From Variovorax sp. J22G73 (GTDB taxonomy: Bacteria > Pseudomonadota > Gammaproteobacteria > Burkholderiales > Burkholderiaceae_C), in NCBI RefSeq assembly GCF_030317035.1, contig NZ_JASZYK010000005.1:372001-436000 (forward strand): a DNA stretch of 64,000 bases. Direction: 5' to 3'. Each line of letters starts with the position of its first letter. Position 1 is the first letter of the stretch. Positions 1 through 7,930 of the stretch are shown piece after piece. The notes under the pieces are model-generated. The model worked only from the letters and a program-made list of their open reading frames with translations, was not told where the DNA came from and did not search any database. The translations under genes were made by a program, and so were the position numbers.

Positions 1-1
1 C

Positions 2-481
2 GAGTGGCACGTGTTCCACATCCACCAGACCGACTTCCAGGTGGTGGAGGTCGACGGCGCCGCGCGCGACTTCGTGGGCCACCAGGACAACGTGAACGTC
101 TCGTTCCAGCCCGACAGCGGGTCGCCGCCGGGGCAGGTGAAGCTGCTGATCGACTTTCGCGACCCGATCGCGATCGGCAAGTTCGTCTTTCACTGCCACA
201 TCCTCGAGCACGAGGACGGCGGAATGATGGCCGTCGCCGAGGTGGTGCCGGGCTGGCCGGACCTGGCGCGCGCCAAGGCGCGCACTGAAACGCCCACGGC
301 GCTCATGACGCCCGTGGCGCGCGAGTCGGTGCTGGCCGCGGCGCGCGGCATTGTCCAGCGCTGGCTCACCGGCGAAGACGCCCTGGCCGCCGCGCGCGCG
401 CGGCGCGAGGAACTCTTCGCGCAGGCGCAAGCGGCGAGCCTGTGCCGCACCGACGCGCCGCCACCCGAGGCGAGGCAGTGA
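2..481 (+). CDS. Multicopper oxidase, C-terminal part (5' truncated by window)
   Basis: This is the C-terminal cupredoxin domain of a multicopper oxidase; the reading frame is already open at the left edge, so the true start lies outside. The first visible residues contain a WHVFHIH copper motif (HxxHxH type), and about 60 residues later HCHILEHEDGGMM gives the H-C-H-x3-H-x4-M pattern that carries the type 1 and type 3 copper ligands in this family. Such enzymes oxidise metal ions or phenolics in the periplasm with O2 as acceptor. After the copper site the protein continues for roughly 80 residues of Ala/Arg-rich, probably helical sequence, longer than the short tail usual after the last ligand. 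The substrate cannot be told from this fragment. Confidence 0.9.
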   Translation, partial: EWHVFHIHQTDFQVVEVDGAARDFVGHQDNVNVSFQPDSGSPPGQVKLLIDFRDPIAIGKFVFHCHILEHEDGGMMAVAEVVPGWPDLARAKARTETPTALMTPVARESVLAAARGIVQRWLTGEDALAAARARREELFAQAQAASLCRTDAPPPEARQ

Positions 482-604
482 AGCAACGAGGCCGCGGGAC
501 GCCCGTGCAATAGATCGGACGCGCAGCACACCACGCCGCCCGCGCAACGGCGACAGTCATGGCTGCCGGGACCACACGTTGTTTGTCGAGTGCCACCGGC
601 GCCA

Positions 605-625
605 GGGCGCGCACCGTGCGCGCCC
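605..625. terminator. GC-rich hairpin between multicopper oxidase and small lipoprotein
   Basis: Two perfect 9-base arms (GGGCGCGCA and TGCGCGCCC) are separated by a 3-base loop. The structure would be very stable in RNA. It lies about 125 bases after the oxidase stop codon and 35 bases before the lipoprotein gene. There is no T-run after it, so a classical Rho-independent terminator is not proven; it could equally be a regulatory or mRNA-stabilising stem. Confidence 0.35.
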
Positions 626-660
626 GCTCGTCATCCACATCCTTCCGATCTCGAACCATC

Positions 661-921
661 ATGAAAACCTTGACTGCATTCATCGGCGGCGTTGCCGCCA
701 CGGCGACACTCACCGCCTGTGCTTCCGCCTTCCCGCTGTCGCACCCCAACTTCCAGAACGCCGAGCAGGCGCTGCAGGTGGCCATCAACCATATCCAGGG
801 GGCGCAGCAGGTGAACGGGCCCACCTTCGGCGGCCATGCGGGCCGCGCGATCGAGCTGATTCGCCAGGCGCAGGACGAAGTCGCCATCGCCGACGAATAC
901 CACCGCGGCGTGCGCTACTGA
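661..921 (+). CDS. Small putative lipoprotein (86 aa)
   Basis: This small secreted protein of unknown function begins with a classic lipoprotein signal: a Lys at residue 3, a hydrophobic stretch, and the lipobox LTAC with the lipidated cysteine at residue 20. An in-frame start 102 bases upstream would place unrelated Ser/Thr/Arg-rich residues ahead of the signal peptide, so the ATG at 661 is preferred. The mature part (about 66 residues) has the amphipathic, Gln/Ala-rich look of a helical hairpin. It is followed after 10 bases by a membrane-protein gene on the same strand, so the two may be co-transcribed. I do not recognise a named family. Confidence 0.75.
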   Translation: MKTLTAFIGGVAATATLTACASAFPLSHPNFQNAEQALQVAINHIQGAQQVNGPTFGGHAGRAIELIRQAQDEVAIADEYHRGVRY

Positions 922-931
922 AGGCCGCGCC

Positions 932-1417
932 ATGCCGCTGCATGAAGCGTTGGCGATCCTCGCGCTGACCGCCTACGCGCTCTACAAGCAATCCGTGGCG
1001 CACCGCGTGGTGGGCCGCACGCGCTTCAAGCTGGCGCTCATCTACTGCGGCGTCGGGTTGGTGGCGGGCGGCTTCCAGTGGCCGCCGAGCGAGCTTGCGT
1101 GGATGGTGCTGCTGGGCGGCCTGCTGCTCAGCGCCGTCACCGGTGTCGCAAGGGGCCGGTGGAGCCGGCTGTGGCTGGACGCGAACGGCCAGCCCATGGC
1201 GCGCGGCACGCCGCTGACGATCGCGTTGTTCCTGCTGCTGATCGCGCTCAAGGTGGGCATCGGCGCCTGGGAGGCCGAAACGCACCAGGCCGCCGCGCAC
1301 GGCGGCTTCGGCGAGGTGCTGCTGCTCATCGGCGTGATGGTGGCGCTGCAGGCCGAGATCGTCTGGCGCCGGGCATCGAAGCTGGCCGCGAGCCCGTCGG
1401 CATTTGTACGCGCGTGA
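932..1417 (+). CDS. Hypothetical inner-membrane protein (161 aa)
   Basis: The protein has four or five hydrophobic segments (about residues 5-18, 33-48, 57-73, 95-113 and 125-143) joined by short Arg-rich loops, consistent with a small polytopic inner-membrane protein. No catalytic or ligand-binding motif is evident and I cannot assign a family with confidence; the fold resembles small DUF-type membrane proteins. It starts 10 bases after the lipoprotein gene and ends 10 bases before the convergent histidine kinase gene, so it is probably the last gene of a two-gene unit. Confidence 0.75.
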   Translation: MPLHEALAILALTAYALYKQSVAHRVVGRTRFKLALIYCGVGLVAGGFQWPPSELAWMVLLGGLLLSAVTGVARGRWSRLWLDANGQPMARGTPLTIALFLLLIALKVGIGAWEAETHQAAAHGGFGEVLLLIGVMVALQAEIVWRRASKLAASPSAFVRA

Positions 1418-1427
1418 ACTCGCCCGC

Positions 1428-3599
1428 TCAGCCCTGCGAAATCATTTCCTGCACGCGGGCCGCCAGGGCCTCCAGCTGGAACGGCTTCGTCATCACCGCC
1501 ATGCCGCGCTCCAGGTGACCGTTGCCCACCGCCGCGTTTTCCGCGTAGCCGGTGATGAACAGCACCTTCAGCTCCGGCCGTGATTGACGCGCCGCGTCGG
1601 CCATCTGCCGCCCGTTCATGCCGCCAGGCAGCCCCACGTCGCTGATCAACAGGTCGATGCGCACGTCGGACTGAAGGATCTTCAAACCCGCCACGCTGTC
1701 TGCCGCCTCGATGGCGCTGTAGCCGAGCTCCTGCAGCACGTCCGTTACCAGCATGCGCACGGTGGGTTCGTCGTCGACCACCAGCACCGTCTCGCCCTGC
1801 TCGGAGCGCGGCGGCGGGCGCACCTCGACGCCGTCTTCGTCGATGTCGCCGCCGGCGTGGTGGCGCGGCAGGTAGATGCACACGGTGGTGCCCTTGCCGA
1901 GCTCGGAGTAGATGCGCACCTGCCCGCCCGACTGCTTGGCGAAGCCGTAGATCATCGACAGGCCGAGCCCGGTGCCCTGCCCCAGCGGCTTGGTGGTGAA
2001 GAAGGGCTCGAAGGCCCTGTCCTTCACGTCGGGCGACATGCCGGTGCCGGTGTCGGTCACGCACAGAGACAGGTACTGGCCTTCGGGCAGGTCGTGGGTG
2101 CGCGCGCCGTGGCGGTCCAGCCATTTGTTGGCGGTCTCGATGGTGATGCGGCCGCCGTCGGGCATGGCGTCGCGCGCGTTGATGCACAGGTTCAGCAAGG
2201 CGTTTTCGAGCTGCGACGGGTCCACCAGCGCCGGCCACAGCCCGCCAGCGCCCACCACCTCCAGCTCCACCGAGGGGCCGACGGTGCGGCGCACCAGTTC
2301 TTCCATGCCGGCGACGAGGCGGTTGATGTTGGTCGGCTTCGGGTCGAGCGTCTGCCGGCGCGAAAACGCCAGCAGCCGGTGCGTGAGCGCCGCCGCACGC
2401 TTCACCGCCCCCTGCGCCGCGCCCATGTAGCGCTCCAGGTCGTTGTGCCGGCCCTGCGCCAGGCGAATGCCGATGAGCTGCAGCGCGCCCGAAATGCCGG
2501 CCAGCAGGTTGTTGAAGTCGTGCGCCAGGCCGCCGGTGAGCTGGCCAACCGCCTCCATCTTCTGCGCCTGGCGCAGCGCCTCCTCGGTCTTCAGCAGCTC
2601 GGAGGTGCGCTCGGTCACGCGCTGCTCCAGCTGGTCGTTCAGGGTGCGCAGCATGGCGATGGCGCGGTCGCGCTCGGCCTCCACCGCGCGGCGCTCCTCG
2701 ACGTCGATCAGCACCCCCGGAAAGCTGATGGGCGTGCCGTCGGCGGTGTGGTCGACGCGCCCGTTCGCCTCGATCCAGTAGTACTTGCCGTCTGCCCGCC
2801 TTACGCGGTACTGGTGCGCGTAGGCACCGCCGCGCCCGATGGCCGCGTTGATGGCCGCGAGCAGCCCGTCGCGGTCGTCGGGGTGCACCGTGGCGATGAT
2901 CTGCTCCAGCGGAATGCCGCTGCGCCCCATCGCCGGGTCGATGCCGAAGCTGGCGGCGAACCCCTCGTCGATGGTGAAGCGGTCGGTAGGAAGGTCCCAG
3001 AACCAGGCGCCGATGATGGCGCCCGCGCTGAGCGCGAGCTGCACCCGCTCGGCGTTCACCCGGGCGCGCTCGTGCTCGGTCGCGGCACGCCGCTCGGCCA
3101 GCACGCGGTCGGTGGTCTCCACGACGATGGCCACCACGCCGAGGACGGTGCCCTCCGCGTCCAGCGCCGGGGAGTATTCGAGGTCGGCCCACAGCATGCG
3201 CGGCGTGCCGTCGCGCACCAGCGTGAGCTCCTGGTCCTTGTACGAGAGCGTGCCGCCCTCGTGGTAGACCTTCTGCAGCACGTTGGCGTTGAAGTCGGCC
3301 ACCTCGTGCCAGCCTTCGAGCACGTTGGAGCCCAGCAGCTCGGGATGCCTGTTGCCGGCGAACGGGCCGTAGGCGTCGTTGTAGATCATGACGCCCTTCT
3401 CGCCCCAGAGCGTCACGATGGGCGTGGGGCTGCGCAGCACGAAGGCCAGGACGGACTTCATCTCCGCCGGCCAGCCGTCGATGGCGCCGATGGCGGTCGC
3501 GCCCCAGTCGAAGCGATCGATGAGCCCGCCCAGTTCGCCGGCGTTCTGGAGGAACGCGCGGCCTGTGGAAGCGGCTTGCAAGGCGGGGGAATTGCGCAT
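1428..3599 (-). CDS. PAS-domain hybrid sensor histidine kinase with C-terminal receiver
   Basis: This 723-residue cytoplasmic hybrid kinase has no transmembrane segment. Two PAS-type sensor modules (about residues 30-165 and 190-305, the second with a PAC-like end) are followed by a coiled-coil linker (305-345). A HisKA dimerisation domain follows with phospho-acceptor H360 in LAHDFNN, then a HATPase domain with N box (NLCINARDAMP, about 470-480) and G box (GTGLGLS, about 542-548). A receiver domain (605-723) carries D654, T683 and K705. The HDFNN-type H box is typical of PAS hybrid kinases. The ATG at 3599 is chosen because it directly precedes the sensor module; another in-frame ATG lies at 3626. 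The frame stays open far upstream, but that part is antisense to leuD. No partner regulator or obvious target lies beside it. Confidence 0.92.
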   Translation of the reverse strand: MRNSPALQAASTGRAFLQNAGELGGLIDRFDWGATAIGAIDGWPAEMKSVLAFVLRSPTPIVTLWGEKGVMIYNDAYGPFAGNRHPELLGSNVLEGWHEVADFNANVLQKVYHEGGTLSYKDQELTLVRDGTPRMLWADLEYSPALDAEGTVLGVVAIVVETTDRVLAERRAATEHERARVNAERVQLALSAGAIIGAWFWDLPTDRFTIDEGFAASFGIDPAMGRSGIPLEQIIATVHPDDRDGLLAAINAAIGRGGAYAHQYRVRRADGKYYWIEANGRVDHTADGTPISFPGVLIDVEERRAVEAERDRAIAMLRTLNDQLEQRVTERTSELLKTEEALRQAQKMEAVGQLTGGLAHDFNNLLAGISGALQLIGIRLAQGRHNDLERYMGAAQGAVKRAAALTHRLLAFSRRQTLDPKPTNINRLVAGMEELVRRTVGPSVELEVVGAGGLWPALVDPSQLENALLNLCINARDAMPDGGRITIETANKWLDRHGARTHDLPEGQYLSLCVTDTGTGMSPDVKDRAFEPFFTTKPLGQGTGLGLSMIYGFAKQSGGQVRIYSELGKGTTVCIYLPRHHAGGDIDEDGVEVRPPPRSEQGETVLVVDDEPTVRMLVTDVLQELGYSAIEAADSVAGLKILQSDVRIDLLISDVGLPGGMNGRQMADAARQSRPELKVLFITGYAENAAVGNGHLERGMAVMTKPFQLEALAARVQEMISQG

Positions 3600-3706
3600 C
3601 CGCCGACTATCCCAAATTGCCCGCATTTCGGGAACGCCGGCGTGGCGGCCGGGAGACTGCGCGAAGCAAACTTCGATGCCGGCTGACGCCGCGCGTGCGT
3701 GTCCGC

Positions 3707-4393
3707 TTACGCGAGGCCGTCGAGCCGCGCCTTGGTGCGGCGCGCCACGTCGCGCGTCCAGGGTTGGGCGGCCCAGTGGCGCTGCGCGAAGGCATCGATG
3801 GCGGCACGGTGCGCCAGCGACGCACCGATCAGGTCGAGGCCCTCGAGGAACATGGCGCGGTGGCGCGGCGACAGCGTGAAGCCGTGCGTGCCCAGCGGCG
3901 AGCGCACCTCGAGGCGGCGCACATCGATTTCCAGGCGCAGCGGCGATGCTTCGAATGCCGGCGAGGCGGCAAGGCCGAGCAGCGCCTGCACGTCGGCCTC
4001 GGGCAGCATCACCGCGAGCAGGCGGTTGTTCATGGCGTTCGAATAGAAGATCTCGCCGAAGCTGGGCGCAATCACCGCCTCGATGCCGTACTGCTGCAGC
4101 CCCCACACCGCGTGCTCGCGGCTGGAGCCGCAACCGAAGTTGGCATCGGCCACGAGGATGCGCGTGCCCGCATAGGCGCCGCGGTTGAGCACGAACTCTT
4201 CGCGCGGGCTGCCGTCGCCATGAAAGCGCAGGTCCCACAGCAGGCCCTGCGCGAGCCCCGCCTTGTCGATGCCGCGCAGGAACTGCTTGGGCATGATCTG
4301 GTCGGTGTCGAGGTTGGCGATGGGAATGGGCGCGGCGATGCCTTCGATGCGGTCGTGCTCCTGCGCGCTATCTTGCGTGGGGGTCGGGGTCAT
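3707..4393 (-). CDS. leuD: LeuD-type isomerase small subunit (3-isopropylmalate dehydratase family)
   Basis: This is the swivelling small subunit of an aconitase-superfamily hydro-lyase, 228 residues as usual for LeuD. It contains the N-terminal NLDTDQIMPKQFL motif, the substrate-contacting SSREHA loop (NFGCGSSREHA) and the APSFGEIFYSNAMNN segment. Its start overlaps the stop codon of the large subunit by four bases (ATGA), so the two are translationally coupled. The pair sits in an operon behind a haloacetate-dehalogenase-like hydrolase, with no leuA or leuB nearby. A paralogous catabolic hydratase/isomerase is therefore at least as likely as leucine biosynthesis. Confidence 0.88.
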   Translation of the reverse strand: MTPTPTQDSAQEHDRIEGIAAPIPIANLDTDQIMPKQFLRGIDKAGLAQGLLWDLRFHGDGSPREEFVLNRGAYAGTRILVADANFGCGSSREHAVWGLQQYGIEAVIAPSFGEIFYSNAMNNRLLAVMLPEADVQALLGLAASPAFEASPLRLEIDVRRLEVRSPLGTHGFTLSPRHRAMFLEGLDLIGASLAHRAAIDAFAQRHWAAQPWTRDVARRTKARLDGLA

Positions 4394-5796
4394 TGCAGAG
4401 GCTCCAGCTTGCGAACGTCGGTGATGTGGCCGGTGACGGCGGCGGCCGCGGCCATGGCGGGGCTCATGAGGTGGGTGATGGCGCCGCGGCCCTGCCGCCC
4501 CTCGAAGTTGCGGTTGGTGGTCGATGCGCAGCGCGCGCCGGGCGCGAGCACGTCGTCGTTCATCGCCAGGCACATGGAGCAGCCGGGCTGGCGCCATTCG
4601 AAACCCGCGCGCACCAGCAATGCCGCGATGCCCTCGGCCTCGGCCTGCGCGCGCACCGCGCCGGAGCCCGGCACCACCATCGCGCGAATACCGGGCGCCA
4701 CGCGCCGGCCCTGCACCACCTGCGCGACGGCGCGCAGGTCTTCGATGCGGGCGTTGGTGCACGAGCCGATGAACACGTGCTGCACGGCCAGCCCTTCGAG
4801 CGGCGCGCCCGCCGCCAGCCCGGTGTAGCGCTGCGCCTGCGCGATGCTGGCGCCCTGGGCGCCTTCGGCCGCAGGCACCACGTCATCGATGGCCACGGCC
4901 TGGTCGGGGCTGGTGCCCCAGGTGACGCAGGGCGCGACCTGCGCCGCGTCGAAGCGGTGTTCCACGTCGAAGCGCGCGCCCTCGTCGCTGCGCAGCGTGG
5001 CCCAGTGCGCCAACGCGAGCGCGCGCTGCGCGTCGTCGATGTCGGGTGCGCGCGCCAGCACGTAGTCGATGGCGGCCTGGTCGGGCGCAATCAACGCGCC
5101 GCGCGCGCCGGCCTCCACCGCCATGTTGCACAGCGTGAAGCGTGCCTCGACCGACAGCGCCTCGATGGCCTCGCCGCAGAACTCCACCGCGAAGCCGCGC
5201 GCGCCCTGCGCGCCGATGCGGCTGATGATCTTCAGCACCAGGTCTTTCGCGGTGGTGCCGGTCGGCAGGCGGCCGTCGACGCGGATGCGCATGTCCTGCG
5301 CGAGCCGGTACACCAGCGTCTGCGTGGCCAGCACGTGCTCGACCTCCGATGTGCCGATGCCGAAGCCCAGTGCGCCGAGCGCGCCGTAGGTGGTGGTGTG
5401 GCTGTCGCCGCAGATCACGACCATGCCGGGGCGGATCATGCCGTGCTCCGGCGCGATGATGTGCTCGATGCCCTGCAGCGCGTCGTTGGTGTCGAACAGC
5501 GCGATGCCGTGGCGCTCGCAGTTGCGCTTCAGGTTGCTCGCCTGCAGCGCGGAGGCCGGGTCCTGGATGACGCGGTGGCGCACCGCATGCGTGGGAATGA
5601 TGTGGCTCACGGTCGACACGTTCTGCCCCGGCATCGCCACGCCGCGGCCCTGCTCGTGCAGGCCGGCGAAGGCTTGCGGGCTGGTGTATTCGTTCATCAG
5701 GTGCAGGTCGCAGAAGAGGAGCACGTTCTGCGCGTCGAGCTGCGTCACGGTGTGCGAATCGACCAGCTTGCGGTAGAGGGTGGTGGGCGCGGTCAT
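4390..5796 (-). CDS. leuC: LeuC-type isomerase large subunit with altered active site
   Basis: The large subunit (468 residues) of the aconitase superfamily carries the three [4Fe-4S] ligands: C346 in GSCTN, and C406 and C409 in CSMC. It also has the CGDSHTTTYGALGALGFGIG and GTSEVEHVLATQT signatures of isopropylmalate isomerases. At residues 57-62, where canonical LeuC reads D-H-N-V-(P/S)-T, this protein reads G-Q-N-V-S-T, so the Asp-His pair expected in the active site is missing. It overlaps the preceding hydrolase gene by four bases and the following leuD by four bases. I infer a divergent substrate or mechanism rather than ordinary leucine synthesis; this is not proven. Confidence 0.87.
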   Translation of the reverse strand: MTAPTTLYRKLVDSHTVTQLDAQNVLLFCDLHLMNEYTSPQAFAGLHEQGRGVAMPGQNVSTVSHIIPTHAVRHRVIQDPASALQASNLKRNCERHGIALFDTNDALQGIEHIIAPEHGMIRPGMVVICGDSHTTTYGALGALGFGIGTSEVEHVLATQTLVYRLAQDMRIRVDGRLPTGTTAKDLVLKIISRIGAQGARGFAVEFCGEAIEALSVEARFTLCNMAVEAGARGALIAPDQAAIDYVLARAPDIDDAQRALALAHWATLRSDEGARFDVEHRFDAAQVAPCVTWGTSPDQAVAIDDVVPAAEGAQGASIAQAQRYTGLAAGAPLEGLAVQHVFIGSCTNARIEDLRAVAQVVQGRRVAPGIRAMVVPGSGAVRAQAEAEGIAALLVRAGFEWRQPGCSMCLAMNDDVLAPGARCASTTNRNFEGRQGRGAITHLMSPAMAAAAAVTGHITDVRKLEPLQ

Positions 5797-6731
5797 GCGT
5801 GGGCTCCGTGATCTTTGTGGTCCCCGTGGTTCACGTGGGTTCCTTGCTTCAGGAAGGGCAAGGCCCTGTCCAGCAGCGCCTGCGGCGCCTCTTCGGCGAT
5901 GTAGTGGCCGCAGGGCAAGGCCTCGCCCTCGACCTGCAGCGCCACGCGCCGCCACTCGGCTAGCGGATCGAAGCAGCGATGCACGACGCCTTGCGCGCCC
6001 CACAGCGCCAGCAGCGGCGGCTGCAGCAGGCGGCCGGCGTCGCGGTCGGCCTGGTCGTGCACGAGGTCGATGCCGGCGGACGCGCGGTAGTCCTCGCACA
6101 GCCCGTGCGCGGCGCCCGGCAAGGCCAGGCAGCGCTGGTATTCGGCAAGCGCGCGCGGGTCGAAGGGCGTGAGCCCCGCGCTGCGCCGGCCCATCACTTC
6201 GCGCACGTAGGCGGCGGGGTCGGCCTCGATGAGGCGCTCGGGCAGCGGCGCGGGCTGGATCAGGAAGAACCAGTGCCAGTAGGCGCGCGCGAAGGCATCG
6301 GTGGTCTGCGCGTACATGGCCAGCGTGGGTGCGATGTCGAGCAGCACCAGGCGGCGCACGGCCTCGGGGTGGTCCATGGCCAGACGGTGCGCCACGCGCG
6401 CGCCGCGGTCGTGGGCCAGCACGCTGAAGCGGCTGTGGCCGAAGTGGCGCATCAGCGCGACCTGGTCGGCGGCCAGCGCGCGCTTGGCGTAGTTGGCGTG
6501 GTCCGCATCGCCGCGCGGTTTCGACGCATCGCCGTAGCCGCGCAGGTCGGCCGCCACCACGGTGAAATCCTCGGCCAGCACGGGCGCGACGCGGTGCCAG
6601 ATGGCATGCGTCTGCGGGTGGCCGTGCAGCAGCAGCAACGGGGCGCCGCGGCCGCCGACCACCGCCGAGATGGCGATGCCGTCGCCCACGTCGACGTGGT
6701 GTTTTTCGAAGCCGGGAAAGAGGTCGCTCAT
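5793..6731 (-). CDS. Alpha/beta hydrolase, haloacetate (fluoroacetate) dehalogenase type
   Basis: This 312-residue alpha/beta-hydrolase resembles fluoroacetate dehalogenases in every diagnostic position visible. The nucleophile D108 lies in HDRGAR with R109 and R112 for carboxylate binding, and D132 and H276 complete the triad. H153-W154 (in YWHWF) with Y215 form the halide pocket. The oxyanion region is LLLHGHPQ. Such enzymes hydrolyse the C-F or C-Cl bond of haloacetates to glycolate. The C-terminus ends in a His/Asp-rich tail. It is the first gene of an operon with leuC and leuD (four-base overlaps) and diverges from a LysR gene. Epoxide-hydrolase-like activity is the main alternative, but the H-W-Y halide trio argues against it. 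Confidence 0.88.
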   Translation of the reverse strand: MSDLFPGFEKHHVDVGDGIAISAVVGGRGAPLLLLHGHPQTHAIWHRVAPVLAEDFTVVAADLRGYGDASKPRGDADHANYAKRALAADQVALMRHFGHSRFSVLAHDRGARVAHRLAMDHPEAVRRLVLLDIAPTLAMYAQTTDAFARAYWHWFFLIQPAPLPERLIEADPAAYVREVMGRRSAGLTPFDPRALAEYQRCLALPGAAHGLCEDYRASAGIDLVHDQADRDAGRLLQPPLLALWGAQGVVHRCFDPLAEWRRVALQVEGEALPCGHYIAEEAPQALLDRALPFLKQGTHVNHGDHKDHGAHA

Positions 6732-6803
6732 GGGGTGTCCTTCGGTGTCTGCGTGGGCTCTGGCCTTGCGTCTTCGGGCCACTGGGGCAAATCGTAGTTA
6801 GTT

Positions 6804-6820
6804 CTTTGCATGCCACAAAG
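6804..6820. promoter_or_regulatory. Candidate LysR operator between hydrolase operon and lysR
   Basis: CTTTG and CAAAG form 5-base inverted arms around a 7-base spacer, fitting the T-N11-A dyad of LysR-type regulators. The 137-base divergent gap also contains CCACAA (6813-6818) repeated inversely as TTGTGG (6845-6850), and AAGTCG (6818-6823) repeated inversely as CGACTT (6851-6856). A typical arrangement for a regulator controlling both itself and the divergent operon. Confidence 0.5.
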
Positions 6821-6868
6821 TCGTCTCAGACAATTGATTCTTTCTTGTGGCGACTTAGTATTCGGCGC

Positions 6869-7792
6869 ATGGATTCCCTCTCCGACCTGTCTTTCTTCGC
6901 CGTGCTCATGAAGCAGGGCAGCCTCAGCGCCGCCGCGCAAGAGCTGGGCCTTACGCCGCCTTCGGTCAGCAAGCGCCTCGCCGCGCTGGAGGCGCGCCTG
7001 GGGGTGCGGCTGCTCAACCGCACCACGCGGCGCATCAGCCTCACGCCCGAAGGCGAGACCTACCTCACCGAAGGCGCGCGCGTGCTCGATGCGCTCGACG
7101 CGGTGGAGCGCGCCGTCTCGGGCGCCAAAGTGGCGCCGCGCGGACTGCTGAAGGTCAGCGCCACGATGGGGTTCGGCCGGCGCTTCATCGCGCCGGCGCT
7201 GTCGAAGTTCGCGCGTGCCTTTCCCGATGTGGAGGTGCAGCTGCACCTCACGGACCGGCCGGTGAACCTGGTCGAGCAGGGCTTCGACCTGTCGGTGCGC
7301 ATCGGCACCCTGCCCGATGCGCGGCTGACGGCGCGCAAGCTCGGCTCGAACGCGCGCGTGCTGTGCGCCTCTCCACGTTATCTGGCGAAAGCGGGCGAGC
7401 CCGCGCACCCGCGCGAGTTGCCGCAGCACAGCTGCCTGTTCATCCGCGAGGGCGACGAGGCCTTCGGCTCTTGGCACCTGCGCTCGGGCGGCCGGCAGGA
7501 AACGGTGAAGGTGCGCGGCGCGCTGAGCAGCAACGACGGCGAATGCGCGCTGGCCTGGGCGCTCGACGGGCACGGCATCCTGATGCGCTCGCAGTGGGAC
7601 GCGGCGCCCTACCTGCGTTCGGGGCGGCTGCGGCGGGTGCTGGGCAGCTGGTCGCCGCCGCCGGCGGACATCTTCATGGTTTTTCCGACCAAGGCCCACA
7701 TGTCGGCGAAGACGCGGGCGCTGGTGGAGTTTCTGCACGAAGCTTTCGAAGCGCGGCGCGAAGGCGCGATTGACGGCGCTTCGCCCTGGTGA
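6869..7792 (+). CDS. LysR-family transcriptional regulator (divergent from dehalogenase operon)
   Basis: This 307-residue LysR-type regulator has an N-terminal winged helix-turn-helix (residues 1-60, with SLSAAAQELGLTPPSVSKRL as the recognition unit) and a periplasmic-binding-protein-like effector domain (about 88-300). Starting at the ATG at 6869 gives the usual MDSLSDL N-terminus; an upstream in-frame ATG would add 21 residues within the intergenic region. It is transcribed away from the hydrolase-leuC-leuD operon over a 137-base gap containing inverted repeats, so I infer that it controls that operon. Its effector is unknown. Confidence 0.93.
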   Translation: MDSLSDLSFFAVLMKQGSLSAAAQELGLTPPSVSKRLAALEARLGVRLLNRTTRRISLTPEGETYLTEGARVLDALDAVERAVSGAKVAPRGLLKVSATMGFGRRFIAPALSKFARAFPDVEVQLHLTDRPVNLVEQGFDLSVRIGTLPDARLTARKLGSNARVLCASPRYLAKAGEPAHPRELPQHSCLFIREGDEAFGSWHLRSGGRQETVKVRGALSSNDGECALAWALDGHGILMRSQWDAAPYLRSGRLRRVLGSWSPPPADIFMVFPTKAHMSAKTRALVEFLHEAFEARREGAIDGASPW

Positions 7793-7930
7793 GGGCCTGA
7801 GTTGCCTCTGGATTGCCTGTTTTTGCCACGCTCACGCAAGGGCCAATCGTCGACCCCGTCCCACATGGCCATCGAGAGCCAGCCACTAAGGTGGACGCCT
7901 GCCCTCAATCACATGAAGGAGAGACATCGC

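Noticed and set aside
1584..3686. 700-codon plus-strand frame antisense to the histidine kinase
   Set aside because: Shadow of the kinase; no start signal, no recognisable domain.
3600..4238. N-terminal extension of the histidine kinase frame
   Set aside because: The extra 213 codons run antisense to leuD and look Arg-rich; the sensor domain begins at 3599.
6562..6801. Small plus-strand frame over the start of the hydrolase gene
   Set aside because: Overlaps the conserved N-terminus of the dehalogenase-like gene and the lysR operator; no ribosome site.
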